A stretch of 64,000 nucleotides of DNA from Caldilineaceae bacterium (GTDB taxonomy: Bacteria; Chloroflexota; Anaerolineae; Caldilineales; Caldilineaceae). The translations under genes and the position numbers were made by a program. Under the pieces are notes generated by a model. It was not told where the DNA came from. It worked only from the letters and a program-made list of their open reading frames with translations, and did no database searches. The stretch is from NCBI GenBank assembly GCA_019637645.1, contig JAHBVH010000029.1:1-64000 (forward strand), read 5' to 3'. Numbering within the stretch: the first letter of the stretch is position 1; the number at the start of each line of letters is the position of its first letter. Positions 17,891-26,377 of the stretch are shown here, piece after piece.

Positions 17891-19183
17891 TCAATAATAG
17901 TCGTCGCCTACTGGTGCAGCCGGTTGAGCGACGCCGCCTTCGACCTGCCCGCCTGTAGTAGCCGATGGCACCGCCGGTTGCGCCACCCATTCTCCCGGTT
18001 GACCCTGCATAATCGTGACAGATCCTTGTTGGAGAGGCACCGCCGGTTGCGTTACCCATTGGCCTGGCTGTACACGAGAAATCGTGATCGACTCGCGCTG
18101 CCCAGATGTGGTCGGTTGAGCCAGCAGCATAGGCGACTGCACTTGTGGGTATTGCATAAAGCCCGTCATGGACTGCCATTGTTCCATATTCCATACATCT
18201 GGCGCAAAAACCGGCACCGGGATCATCCAATAAGAAAAGGGCATCGGTAGCGCCTGCTGAAAGCGATAGAAGTTGGGCACAGGCTGAACCGGGGTGGTGT
18301 ACGGCAGGGGCGCTTGACCATCGGCAGTCATCGCGTGGGCTACCATGACATTTACACCAACCTTCACGCCCAAACGCGCCTCGCCTTCTGCACCTTCCCC
18401 CAAAGTCACCACCACATCGGTTGGTGCGTCTTCGCCACGCGTGACGGTTAGGGTGATCGCATCATTGGGTGCGAGTTCGGCCAAGCGAGCGCGCAACAGA
18501 CGCGGCGCGGTTACAGCTTCGCCATTCAAGGCCACAATCCTATCGTTGGCCTGTAAGCCAGCTGCAGCAGCGGCACTGCCAGCCTCAACTTCGATAATGA
18601 CCAATTGAGTTGTGGCCGAGACTGACATTACAGTCGCGTCTGAGGCAGTTATGCCTGAAGCAGTTACACCTGAAGCAGTTACACCTGAGGCAGTTACACC
18701 TGAGATAGTGGTATCTGGGGCAACCCTATCTGGCGCAGCCGCAGGCACAACTTGGACGGCGATCGATTCAGAGAGGGGCAAGGGCTGCATAACCGTGGCG
18801 GTCAAAGCCGTCAGTGTTTCATAGGGCTTAATCCCCAAGTAGGCCCGTTGTGCGCGCAGCGCTGGCGTCACGGCGAGATCCAGCACTTCGTCACCATGTT
18901 GAATTTGCAGCGTTACGGTCGTTTGATCCGTCAGCGTGACCAGCACGTTGGTCAGCTCGGCCACATCATTCGTCGGGACACCATCGACAATCAGCAAAAT
19001 ATCCCCCCGGACCACACCGGCGGCCGCGGCAGGCCCCGTTGGATCGACCCCGACAATCAGCACCCCAGGCTCGGCCGGTGTCTCTTCGTCATCGGCAGCA
19101 TAGAGCGCCGTATTCAACCCTACCGCACAACAGAGGGCCAAGAGCAAGGCCACCCAACGAATTGAAGCATATTGTTTCTGCAT
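17891..19183 (-). CDS. secreted protein with two PDZ domains
   Basis: A 430-residue protein with a signal peptide (about 1-29, ending ALYAA). PDZ 1 spans about 38-108 (GVLIVGVDPTGPAAAAGVVRG, then GDILLIVDG). PDZ 2 spans about 195-270 (GSAAAAAGLQANDRIVALNG). Between them is a five-residue tandem repeat of the TASGV type. The C-terminal 150 residues are rich in P, Q and V. PDZ domains of this kind usually follow a trypsin-like protease in HtrA proteins; no such protease domain is present here. AAAGGAT supports the start. It lies between the response regulator and the kinase, so it may present envelope damage to the kinase; that is inference. Confidence 0.75.
   Translation of the reverse strand: MQKQYASIRWVALLLALCCAVGLNTALYAADDEETPAEPGVLIVGVDPTGPAAAAGVVRGDILLIVDGVPTNDVAELTNVLVTLTDQTTVTLQIQHGDEVLDLAVTPALRAQRAYLGIKPYETLTALTATVMQPLPLSESIAVQVVPAAAPDRVAPDTTISGVTASGVTASGVTASGITASDATVMSVSATTQLVIIEVEAGSAAAAAGLQANDRIVALNGEAVTAPRLLRARLAELAPNDAITLTVTRGEDAPTDVVVTLGEGAEGEARLGVKVGVNVMVAHAMTADGQAPLPYTTPVQPVPNFYRFQQALPMPFSYWMIPVPVFAPDVWNMEQWQSMTGFMQYPQVQSPMLLAQPTTSGQRESITISRVQPGQWVTQPAVPLQQGSVTIMQGQPGEWVAQPAVPSATTGGQVEGGVAQPAAPVGDDYY
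18639..18713. repeat. 15-nt tandem repeat inside the PDZ gene
   Basis: Five units of 15 bases based on CCTGAAGCAGTTACA, encoding the TASGV pentapeptide array. The second and third units are identical and the outer ones drift, as expected of slippage-derived repeats. The unit length keeps the frame, so only linker length would vary between strains. Confidence 0.8.
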
Positions 19184-19207
19184 ACCTACATCCTTTTGTT
19201 GCTTTGG

Positions 19208-19252
19208 TAGGCGTCAGGCCGTTGGTTGGTATGACCAACGGCCTAACGCCTA
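19208..19252. terminator. long inverted repeat between regulator and PDZ genes
   Basis: TAGGCGT, one mismatch, then AGGCCGTTGGT pairs with ACCAACGGCCT, one mismatch, ACGCCTA. The stem is about 18 bp with a 7-base loop, between the regulator stop and the PDZ start. It could terminate the regulator transcript and let a separate promoter drive the PDZ gene. No clear U run is seen. Confidence 0.5.
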
Positions 19253-19270
19253 TTCGTATCACTAAAACCA

Positions 19271-19288
19271 CTTGTCACCGGTGACAAG
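19271..19288. promoter_or_regulatory. perfect 18-bp palindrome, candidate operator
   Basis: CTTGTCACCGGTGACAAG is a perfect palindrome about 88 bases before the PDZ start codon. It has no loop, so it is better read as a protein-binding site for a dimer than as an RNA hairpin. The binder is unknown. Confidence 0.45.
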
Positions 19289-19387
19289 GCTAGTGTAGCG
19301 GAGATAGGTTGTGCCAGCTTTATGGAAATGTTGAGATTTCGCAACAATGGCGCGAAGGGAGTGGCCGAAAGTAGGTCAGGCCGGGGT

Positions 19388-20086
19388 TCATGGTTGGAAT
19401 TTATAGCCAACCCCGCGGATCGTTACAAGCCAGCGTGGTTGGGCGGGGTCGTCTTCAAGTTTTTGGCGCAGATGGCGGAGATGGGCATCCACCGTCCGAT
19501 CATTTTCAATGTCACTGCCATAGCCCCAAACATTTTCAATCAGCGCCTCGCGTGTAATGGGGCGGTCGGGTTGGCTAAGCAAGCAGCGGAGGAGGCGAAA
19601 CTCGATCGGCGTTAATTCAACCGCAACATCATTGCGCAACACCCGCATCCGCGCCCAATCTACTTGGATGTTGCCAAACCGCAAGGTACTTTCCGTAGCA
19701 GGTTGGGCCAGTTCGCCATAGGCGCGCCGCAACAAAGCGCGAATGCGTGAAATGATTTCACGCAAGCTATAGGGCTTGACAACATAGTCATCTGCCCCCA
19801 ATTCCAGCCCGAGCACCTTATCAATTTCTTCATCACGCGCGGTGAGGATGAGAATGGGCTGGCGCATGCCTTCACTACGCAATTGCCGACAGACATCAAA
19901 GCCCGTCATATCAGGTAGGCGAATATCCAGGAGAATCAGTTGCGGCTGCTGGGTGCGGGCGAGGTCGAGCGCGGCTTGGCCTGTCTCGGCCCAAAGCACG
20001 GTAAACCCTTCACGCTGGAGGCCATAGCGCAGACCGTGGGCCACGGCGCGCTCATCCTCCACCAATAGGATCACTTCATTTGCCAT
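19388..20086 (-). CDS. OmpR/PhoB-family response regulator
   Basis: A 232-residue regulator. The receiver domain has the acidic pair in VEDERA (9-14), the phosphorylated aspartate in ILLDIRLPD (D54), T in LTARD and K in YVVKPY. The C-terminal winged helix shows LTPIEFRLLRCLL and VDAHLRHLRQKL. The frame is open to 20167, but the receiver begins exactly at MANEVILLVED, so ATG 20086 is chosen; no clear ribosome-binding site supports either start. It lies ahead of the PDZ and kinase genes on the same strand and is the probable partner of that kinase. Confidence 0.88.
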   Translation of the reverse strand: MANEVILLVEDERAVAHGLRYGLQREGFTVLWAETGQAALDLARTQQPQLILLDIRLPDMTGFDVCRQLRSEGMRQPILILTARDEEIDKVLGLELGADDYVVKPYSLREIISRIRALLRRAYGELAQPATESTLRFGNIQVDWARMRVLRNDVAVELTPIEFRLLRCLLSQPDRPITREALIENVWGYGSDIENDRTVDAHLRHLRQKLEDDPAQPRWLVTIRGVGYKFQP

Positions 20087-20118
20087 GAGTTCGTTTAGTC
20101 CGCGGTACGGAGGGAGTG

Positions 20119-20172
20119 GCTGGGTGATAGCATGACTGGCGCAGCATAAAACGAAGCACGCTATCACCCAGC
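20119..20172 (-). terminator. perfect 13-bp inverted repeat after glnS
   Basis: GCTGGGTGATAGC at 20119-20131 pairs perfectly with GCTATCACCCAGC at 20160-20172. It begins 6 bases beyond the glnS stop (reading the minus strand) and ends before the regulator start, so it is a likely end for the glnS transcript. The 28-base loop is long. Confidence 0.5.
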
Positions 20173-20177
20173 ATCTT

Positions 20178-22655
20178 TTAGCCGAGCTGCTCTTGCACTA
20201 ACGTTTGGACAACCTGAGGGTTGGCCTTGCCGCCGGTCTGACGCAGGACTTGGCCGACAAAAAAGCCTAACAAGCCGGTCTTGCCATTGCGGTATTGGGC
20301 CGCTTTCTCGCCATTGGCGGCAATCACCTGCTCGATCAGCGGCAGCAGTTGTGCGGTGTCGGAAACTTGCTGCAAGCCGCGCGTCTCTACAATGCTCTTG
20401 GGATCGCCCCCGGTGGTCATGAGTTCGGCAAAGACCTCTTTGGCTGCCGCAGACGAGATGGTATTGGCATCGACGAGGGCCACCAATTGCCCCAATTGTG
20501 CGCCACTAAAATGCAGCGTATCCAGCGGGCTTTCTTTGAGCTCGCGCAAAACTTCGTTCAGCACCCAGTTAGCAACGCTCTTGGCATTGCGATGCACGGC
20601 CAGCGCTGCTTCAAAGAAGTCTGCCAAAGCGAGGTCACCGGTCAAGACATCGGCATCTTCAAAAGGCAAGCCCAATGCCGTGGTGTAGTGTGCAAGGCGC
20701 TCGGCTAGGGCAGGCTGCTGCGCCCGCACTTCGTCACGCGCTTCGGTGCGCGACTTGCGGTTAGCGGTATTACTCTCGGCGGGGACAGCGGTTGCGGCCA
20801 GAGCAGTGGGGACTTTCGCCGCGCGGGGAGCGGAGCCGGTGCCATTGTCGGCTTGAGTCGCTTTGGCCCACGAGTCGCGCAGATCGACAATGCGGTTAAA
20901 GACCAGCGCACCGGGTTGGCTATCTACACTATCGGCCACAAAATAACCCTGGCGTTCAAATTGGAAACGATCCCCCGGCAGCGCATTCCCCACGCTCGGT
21001 TCCACTAACCCCTGTAGCACTTCCAGTGAGTCGGTGTTAATATAATCTTGAAAGCGCTTGCCTTCTTCCACCTCTTCTGGATTCGGCACGGTAAAGAGGC
21101 GGTCATAGATCCGCACCTCGGCTGGCACAGCATGAGCCGCGGAAACCCAGTGAATGGTCCCTTTGACTTTGCGCCCATCCGCCGCGGCCCCGCCGCGGGA
21201 GGTTGGATCATAGGTGCAGCGTAGCTCAATCACGTTGCCAGCCGCGTCCTTGATCGCTTCCTCACATTTGATGATATAGGCATAGCGCAGCCGCACCTCA
21301 CCCCCAGGAACCAAGCGATGAAAGCCCTTGGGCGGATTTTCCAGAAAGTCATCTTGCTCAATATAGAGCTCCCGCGTAAAGGGCACAGGGCGCGATCCCT
21401 CTTTGGGCACATCACGCGGCCAGAAAGAGGCATCCAATGTCTCTGTCTGCGCGGCGGGGTAGTTGGTGATCACCACCTTGAGCGGACGCAACACGGCCAT
21501 CACCCGGGGGGCTTTGGTGTTGAGATCATCGCGAATGCAGTGATCTAACAGCGCCATATCGACCCGGCTATTGGCCTTGGCCACGCCGATTTTGTCACAG
21601 AAGGTGCGAATGGCCTCTGGCGTCACCCCACGGCGGCGCAAGCCTGCAATCGTATGCAGGCGAGGATCATCCCAACCTTTGACATACTTTTCCTGAACGA
21701 GTTGGAGGAGCTTACGCTTGCTCATCACAGCATAGTCCAGGTTCAGCCGGGCAAACTCATATTGATGGGGCCGTGGCTCTTCAAGCAGGTTGTTAGCCAG
21801 CCAATCATAGATTTCGCGGTTGTTCTCAAATTCCAAGGTGCAGATCGAATGGGTTACCCCTTCAATGGCGTCGGAGAGAGGGTGCGCAAAGTCATACATC
21901 GGGTAGATGCGCCATTCGTCGCCGGTGCGATAGTGGTGGGCATGGCGAATGCGATAGAGCAAAGGATCGCGCATCTTCATGTTGGGCGAGGCCATGTCCC
22001 CCTTGGCACGCAACACATGGGCCCCATCCGGGAATTCACCCGCTTTCATGCGCCGGAGCAGATCAAGATTTTCCGCAATCGACCGGCTGCGATAGGGGCT
22101 TTCCCGCCCTGGCTCCGTCACACTCCCGCGGTAGGCGCGGATCTCTTCCTCACTGAGGCTATCGACATAAGCCTTACCGTCGAGCACCAATTGCTCGGCA
22201 AAGGCGTACAACTGGGGAAAGTAGTCCGAAGCATAGTACATATGCTGCTGCCAATCAAAGCCTAGCCACGACACGGCATCTTGCAAGGCGCGGACATATT
22301 CCTCATCTTCGGTGGTCGGATTGGTATCGTCCATGCGCAGGGTACAATACCCACCATAATCCAGCGCGATACCAAAATTAAGGCAGATCGACTTGGCATG
22401 GCCGATGTGCGGATAGCCATTCGGTTCCGGTGGGAACCGCGTAATCACGCGCCCACCATATCTGCCCGAGCGCTGATCCTCATTCACGACCGTGCGAATG
22501 AAATCCACCCCCTCCGTTGGCCCCTCCGTTGGCCCCTGGGTGGGGGCAGAGGCATCATGATTCTCTACAGCTTTGTCATTCTCTACAGCTTTGTCATTCT
22601 CTACAGCTTTGTCATTCTCGGCACGTTTGTCATTCGGATTTACTTGCGTTCCCAC
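20178..22655 (-). CDS. glnS: glutaminyl-tRNA synthetase with C-terminal YqeY-like domain
   Basis: An 825-residue class I synthetase that charges tRNA-Gln. The HIGH-type motif is in [15 protein letters not shown] (about 75-89) and the KMSKS-type motif is VMSKRKL. The anticodon-binding barrels run to about residue 600. The last ~170 residues (from ERLAHYTT) match the GatB/YqeY family, an appended tRNA-affinity domain known from Deinococcus GlnRS. The first ~50 residues are a low-complexity tail with repeated NDKAVE and PTEG units. The start is GTG with GAGG upstream. The gene is longer than the ~550 residues of E. coli GlnRS because of these two additions. Confidence 0.93.
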   Translation of the reverse strand: MGTQVNPNDKRAENDKAVENDKAVENDKAVENHDASAPTQGPTEGPTEGVDFIRTVVNEDQRSGRYGGRVITRFPPEPNGYPHIGHAKSICLNFGIALDYGGYCTLRMDDTNPTTEDEEYVRALQDAVSWLGFDWQQHMYYASDYFPQLYAFAEQLVLDGKAYVDSLSEEEIRAYRGSVTEPGRESPYRSRSIAENLDLLRRMKAGEFPDGAHVLRAKGDMASPNMKMRDPLLYRIRHAHHYRTGDEWRIYPMYDFAHPLSDAIEGVTHSICTLEFENNREIYDWLANNLLEEPRPHQYEFARLNLDYAVMSKRKLLQLVQEKYVKGWDDPRLHTIAGLRRRGVTPEAIRTFCDKIGVAKANSRVDMALLDHCIRDDLNTKAPRVMAVLRPLKVVITNYPAAQTETLDASFWPRDVPKEGSRPVPFTRELYIEQDDFLENPPKGFHRLVPGGEVRLRYAYIIKCEEAIKDAAGNVIELRCTYDPTSRGGAAADGRKVKGTIHWVSAAHAVPAEVRIYDRLFTVPNPEEVEEGKRFQDYINTDSLEVLQGLVEPSVGNALPGDRFQFERQGYFVADSVDSQPGALVFNRIVDLRDSWAKATQADNGTGSAPRAAKVPTALAATAVPAESNTANRKSRTEARDEVRAQQPALAERLAHYTTALGLPFEDADVLTGDLALADFFEAALAVHRNAKSVANWVLNEVLRELKESPLDTLHFSGAQLGQLVALVDANTISSAAAKEVFAELMTTGGDPKSIVETRGLQQVSDTAQLLPLIEQVIAANGEKAAQYRNGKTGLLGFFVGQVLRQTGGKANPQVVQTLVQEQLG
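22561..22632. repeat. 18-nt tandem repeat in the 5' end of glnS
   Basis: Three identical units of TTCTCTACAGCTTTGTCA and a fourth diverged unit, encoding NDKAVE repeats on the minus strand. A 12-nt repeat (CCTCCGTTGGCC, two copies) follows at 22511-22534. Both keep the reading frame. Confidence 0.8.
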
Positions 22656-22761
22656 AGTTGCCTCACTAACACGAATCTACTCCTTGGCGATTACAACCAC
22701 CAGCCGAACCGCCCGCGTTCGGGTAGATCAATAGGTTTTTCGATAGATAGGAGTCACGAAC

Positions 22762-22802
22762 AGGCGAACCTGATCAGTTTTGAAAAGCTGTCAGGTTCGC
22801 CT
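22762..22802. repeat. palindromic element core, variant arms
   Basis: AGGCGAACCTGA and TCAGGTTCGCCT enclose TCAGTTTTGAAAAGCTG. The central layout matches the other elements, but the arm bases differ from the GAGACC type and have changed on both sides together, so pairing is kept. It lies upstream of glnS. Confidence 0.6.
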
Positions 22803-22900
22803 GGCAGACGACGCGGCTTGCGTAATTCCTCATCATTTTTTGGTACTAGATAGTATACCATAGTCTGTCTGAAAAGATTACTGCATATTAGTCAGGGGTT

Positions 22901-23845
22901 TTAAGCCTGCTGGGCAGGAAGCCGATGAACGCCTTCCAGCGCGGCTAAGGCGGGTAGCTGCACACTGAGATGCTGCAAAAAGGCGCGCGCAATGGGGTTA
23001 AAGAAGGTTTCCTGGAGCCAGATCAGCCGTAGCGTGCGCTGCAAAGGGGCGTCCACCAATGGTAACGCCTGCACGACCTTGCGCTCCACTTCGTTTTCCA
23101 CCACATAGAGCGGCAAAATGGCAACACAGGTCCCCAAGGAAGCCATGCGCTTGATCGACTCGACATTGTCGAACTCGCCGCGGATCAGGGGCTCAATTTG
23201 ATAGTCACGCAGCTTCTGTTCGAGCCACAGGCGGCTACGGCTCCCCGCCTGGCGCATAATAAAGGACTGCCCCTGCAATTCGCCGATCGCCACTTGGGTA
23301 CGCCCCCACCAAGGATGATTAGGCCCCACCACCACAAATTGTTCGACCGCTTCCAGCGGATAGATTGCCAGATCAGGCTCATCTGCCGCGGTGATTTCAC
23401 CCTCAATAAAGCCAAGGGCCAATCGACCCAACCGTAGTTCAGTGATGATCTGTGGCGTAATCCCTGTTTGCAACACAACCGAGAGCTTGGGGAACTGTTG
23501 GCGAAAGCCCAAGATCGCATCTGGCAGTAAATAGCCGCCAACACCAGGGGTTGCGCCGATGGTGAGCTGGCCGCTGCTCAATTTGCCCACATCGGTCACA
23601 GCATTTTCGGCTTCCGCAAGTAGCGCAAAGATCCGCACCGCATAGCCGTGTAACGCATCGCCTGCTTTGGTCAACCGCACGCCGCGCCGCCCCCGCTCGA
23701 AGAGGACACTTCCCAAGCCCACCTCCAGATCTTGGATATGCTGGCTCACCGCCGATTGGCTCATGAGCAACCCCTCGGCTGCCCGGTTAAAACTGCCAGC
23801 CCGCACCACCTGTAGAAAAATATCAAGTTTGTAGAGATCAAGCAT
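22901..23845 (-). CDS. LysR-family transcriptional regulator
   Basis: A 314-residue LysR regulator. The helix-turn-helix covers about 1-62 (FLQVVRAGSFNRAAEGLLMSQ with SAVSQHIQDLE after it). The substrate-binding domain starts at about 90 with GQLTIGATPGVGGYLLP. The fold and the residues resemble CysB/CbbR-like members, but the effector is not readable. The gene diverges from the MBL/rhodanese gene at 24194 across a 348-base gap with an inverted repeat, the usual layout of a LysR regulator and its target. It probably controls the sulfur genes downstream. Confidence 0.85.
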   Translation of the reverse strand: MLDLYKLDIFLQVVRAGSFNRAAEGLLMSQSAVSQHIQDLEVGLGSVLFERGRRGVRLTKAGDALHGYAVRIFALLAEAENAVTDVGKLSSGQLTIGATPGVGGYLLPDAILGFRQQFPKLSVVLQTGITPQIITELRLGRLALGFIEGEITAADEPDLAIYPLEAVEQFVVVGPNHPWWGRTQVAIGELQGQSFIMRQAGSRSRLWLEQKLRDYQIEPLIRGEFDNVESIKRMASLGTCVAILPLYVVENEVERKVVQALPLVDAPLQRTLRLIWLQETFFNPIARAFLQHLSVQLPALAALEGVHRLPAQQA

Positions 23846-23878
23846 AGAGGAGACCTATCCAGGTTTATTCCGTTCAGT

Positions 23879-23907
23879 TATAAGCTGTGACTTATAGCTA
23901 TTATAAG
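23879..23907. promoter_or_regulatory. candidate LysR operator
   Basis: TATAAG-CTGTGA-CTTATA (23879-23896) is a perfect interrupted palindrome, followed by a third half site TTATAAG (23901-23907). It lies 34 bases before the LysR start in the divergent gap and has the size of a LysR box (T-N11-A type). Confidence 0.5.
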
Positions 23908-23996
23908 GAAGTTGGGAGAACAAAACGAATTCAAATGCAACTAGAATCTACTTATCCAATACGCAAGGCTAGCGCTGTCCGGTCTTAGGTGAGGAA

Positions 23997-24159
23997 CCAC
24001 ACTTGGTGTGGAAGTTCTATCTGTATCAGTCCGAAGCGAGAGAAGGGAAAGACAATGAATCTTTTATCGGCATTATTGGGCAACATAAGTAGCCACCACT
24101 GAGCAGCGGCTCGTCCGCTGCCCCAATCCATGTACGGTTCCCGCGCTGGATCGTGCGGG
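23997..24159 (+). ncRNA. possible structured leader of the sulfur operon
   Basis: Three perfect hairpins follow one another upstream of the MBL/rhodanese gene: CCACAC-TTG-GTGTGG (23997-24011), CAGCGG-CTCGT-CCGCTG (24104-24120) and CCCGC-N10-GCGGG (24140-24159). The last is 20 bases before the ribosome-binding site. No open frame of note covers the stretch. I cannot match it to a known riboswitch class; it may also be the remnant of a mobile RNA. Confidence 0.35.
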
Positions 24160-24193
24160 CCGTTGGCGACCATAAGTAAAAGGAGTTTCGATC

Positions 24194-25597
24194 GTGTTGC
24201 TACGTTATTTTTATGATGATCGGTTAGCCCAAGCCTCCTATTTGGTGGGCTGTGCCAAGACGGGTGAAGCCTTAGTGGTTGACCCGGCGCGTGATATCAC
24301 CCCGTATCTCCAGACCGCGGCCAAAGAGGGTCTCAAGATTACCCATGTGACCGAGACCCATATCCATGCTGACTTTGTCAGTGGCAGCCGTGAGCTAGGG
24401 GCAGCTACCGGTGCCACCATCTATCTCAGCGACATGGGGGATGAAAATTGGAAATATCAATATGCCCATGAACCGAATGTGGTCTTGGTCTATGAAGGGG
24501 ATAGCTGGATGGTCGGCAACGTCAAGGTCGATGTGCTCCATACACCAGGCCACACGCCAGAGCATCTCGCCTTTATGATCACCGACACCGCCGGTGCCAA
24601 CCAACCGATGGGGGTCTTTACTGGTGATTTTCTCTTTGTGGGGGATGTGGGTCGCCCGGATCTGTTGGAAGCGGCGGCGGGGATGATGGGCACCGCCGAG
24701 CCAGGGGCGCGACGGCAGTTCCAAACGGTGGAACGCTTCAAAGCACTGCCCGATTATCTACAAATTTGGCCCGCCCATGGCGCGGGGAGCGCCTGTGGCA
24801 AGGCGTTGGGTGCGATCCCATCGACGACATTGGGCTATGAGAAACTGTTTAACCCGGCCTTTCAATTCACCGCAGAAGATGCCTTTGTCCATTGGTTGCT
24901 CAGCGGCCAACCAGAGGCCCCGCGCTACTTTGCCCAGATGAAAAAGGTGAATAAAATCGGCCCGGCCTTGCTCAAGGATCTGCTCACGCCCCGCCTACTC
25001 GACCGGGCCGCGCTCGATGAGCTGCTCGCGCAGGGCACCTTTGTCGCTGATTTCCGCAGCCGCACAGACTATGCCGCGGCCAACATTGCGGGTACGGTCA
25101 GCATCCCAGAACGCAAGGATTTCAGCACCTTTGTCGGCTGGTTCATTGACTATGACAAGCCGTTTGCCTTTCTTGCGCCGTCGCCAGCCGCGGTAGATGA
25201 ACTCCTCACCGCGCTGCGCAACATTGGCATCGATCAGGTGGCGGGCTATGCCACGCCAGGCGTCGTCAGCGGCAAGACCGAGCGTCTCCCCGAATGGAGT
25301 ACCCATGAGTTAGCCAAACGCCTCCCCCAGAATGGCATTGTGGTGATCGATGTCCGCAACCAGAGCGAGTTTGCCGAGGAACATATTCGGGGAGCACGCC
25401 ATATCCATTTGGGTGCGCTTCCCCAATCTTTGGCGCAGATCCCGCGCGATCATACCGTGATCACCAACTGTGCCAGCGGCTATCGTTCGCAAATTGCGGC
25501 GAGCCTACTGCGCAGCCAGGGCTTTCAGAATGTGATCAATCTACGCGATGGCAAAGAGATTTGGGCCAAAACACTAGAGACTGCCCGCGGGGCCTAG
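24194..25597 (+). CDS. MBL-fold persulfide dioxygenase-like protein with rhodanese domains
   Basis: A 467-residue fusion. The metallo-beta-lactamase part (about 1-250) has THIHADF at 54-60, the ETHE1/SdoA-like iron site in which F replaces the last H of HxHxDH, and HTPGHTPEH further on. Two rhodanese-like domains follow: the first (about 270-350) lacks a catalytic cysteine, the second has NCASGYRS with C426. Such proteins oxidise glutathione- or cysteine-persulfide to sulfite and transfer sulfane sulfur. The start is GTG with AAGGAG 8 bases upstream. It opens the sulfur cluster. Confidence 0.87.
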   Translation: MLLRYFYDDRLAQASYLVGCAKTGEALVVDPARDITPYLQTAAKEGLKITHVTETHIHADFVSGSRELGAATGATIYLSDMGDENWKYQYAHEPNVVLVYEGDSWMVGNVKVDVLHTPGHTPEHLAFMITDTAGANQPMGVFTGDFLFVGDVGRPDLLEAAAGMMGTAEPGARRQFQTVERFKALPDYLQIWPAHGAGSACGKALGAIPSTTLGYEKLFNPAFQFTAEDAFVHWLLSGQPEAPRYFAQMKKVNKIGPALLKDLLTPRLLDRAALDELLAQGTFVADFRSRTDYAAANIAGTVSIPERKDFSTFVGWFIDYDKPFAFLAPSPAAVDELLTALRNIGIDQVAGYATPGVVSGKTERLPEWSTHELAKRLPQNGIVVIDVRNQSEFAEEHIRGARHIHLGALPQSLAQIPRDHTVITNCASGYRSQIAASLLRSQGFQNVINLRDGKEIWAKTLETARGA

Positions 25598-25612
25598 CGC
25601 TTGATACCGGTG

Positions 25613-25735
25613 CCTGCCGGGGACGGGCTACCGGCTAGCCCCCAATGGCGGCCTTGGTTAGCCCCGGGTCACCTGCCGGGGACGGGCTAGAGACTGGCTC
25701 CCAATAGCGACCTTGGTTAGCCCGTCCCCGGCAGG
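25613..25735. repeat. direct and inverted GC-rich repeat in the sulfur operon
   Basis: CCTGCCGGGGACGGGCTA occurs at 25613-25630 and 25672-25689, and its exact reverse complement at 25718-25735. The two direct copies are part of a 59-base duplication that also includes CCAATGGCGGCCTTGGTTAG-like sequence. The second copy and the inverted copy form a perfect 18-bp stem. It lies between the MBL/rhodanese and YeeE genes, so it may end or attenuate the first transcript. Confidence 0.7.
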
Positions 25736-25794
25736 TTCGTGATAGTCACTAACAACGGTTGAAACATACCTTTTCTTTAGGAGAAATAAAGAGC

Positions 25795-26274
25795 ATGGAA
25801 TGGCTTTTACAGTCCTGGCCTTGGTACATCTCAGGGCCGCTGATTGGGCTTAGTGTCCCCCTCTTACTACTACTTTCTGGCAAAACCTTGGGGATTTCGA
25901 GCAGCTTCCGCCACTACTGTTCCATCGTGTCGCCAAACTCGAAATTGCCGTATCTGCGCAGCAATGATTGGCGCAAAGAGAGCTGGAATCTGATCTTTGT
26001 GGCAGGGATTGCGCTAGGGGGCCTGGTCGCCACCCAGTTTCTTTCGAGCACGTCCGTGGCCCTGCTGCCAGCCCATTACTACAGTTGGCCCGGTGCCCTT
26101 CTCCTGCTGATCGGCGGGATCTTGGTGGGTTTTGGCACGCGTTATGCCGATGGCTGCACCTCTGGGCACACCATTATGGGGCTTTCCAATTTGAAGTGGC
26201 CCAGTTTGGTTGCCACCCTCAGTTTTTTTGCTGGCGGCTTGATCATGACGGCCCTCACGCGATTCTTTTCGTGA
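25795..26274 (+). CDS. YeeE/YedE-family sulfur transporter, first half (copy 1)
   Basis: A 159-residue membrane protein with about four helices, one half of a YeeE/YedE (TsuA-like) thiosulfate transporter. The family's conserved cysteine motif appears as [14 protein letters not shown] (about 118-131), and RHYCS holds another cysteine. A longer frame begins at 25759, but TAGGAGA at 25779-25785 fixes ATG 25795. The partner half is at 26378. In single-chain members both halves are fused, so this is the two-gene (PmpA/PmpB-like) form. A near-identical pair lies at 31490-32398. Confidence 0.85.
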   Translation: MEWLLQSWPWYISGPLIGLSVPLLLLLSGKTLGISSSFRHYCSIVSPNSKLPYLRSNDWRKESWNLIFVAGIALGGLVATQFLSSTSVALLPAHYYSWPGALLLLIGGILVGFGTRYADGCTSGHTIMGLSNLKWPSLVATLSFFAGGLIMTALTRFFS

Positions 26275-26298
26275 AGGCTTGATACAGCCGTCATCGTA

Positions 26299-26352
26299 AG
26301 AGCTGACAGATTTTCCAAACCTGTCAGCTCTGGTCTAAGTGTATAACTTCCA
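26299..26352. repeat. palindromic MITE-like element, left end worn
   Basis: Inner palindrome AGAGCTGACAG and CTGTCAGCTCT around ATTTTCCAAAC (26299-26331), followed by the outer end TGTATAACTTCCA (26340-26352), which corresponds to TGCGTAACTTCTA of the complete copies. It lies between the two halves of the transporter. Confidence 0.6.
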
Positions 26353-26377
26353 AGTAATAGAAAAGTAGAAATAGACA

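Noticed and set aside
23970..24190. Hairpin region and TACGG-type sequence taken as a group II intron remnant
   Set aside because: The domain V sequence could not be matched and no reverse transcriptase is present.
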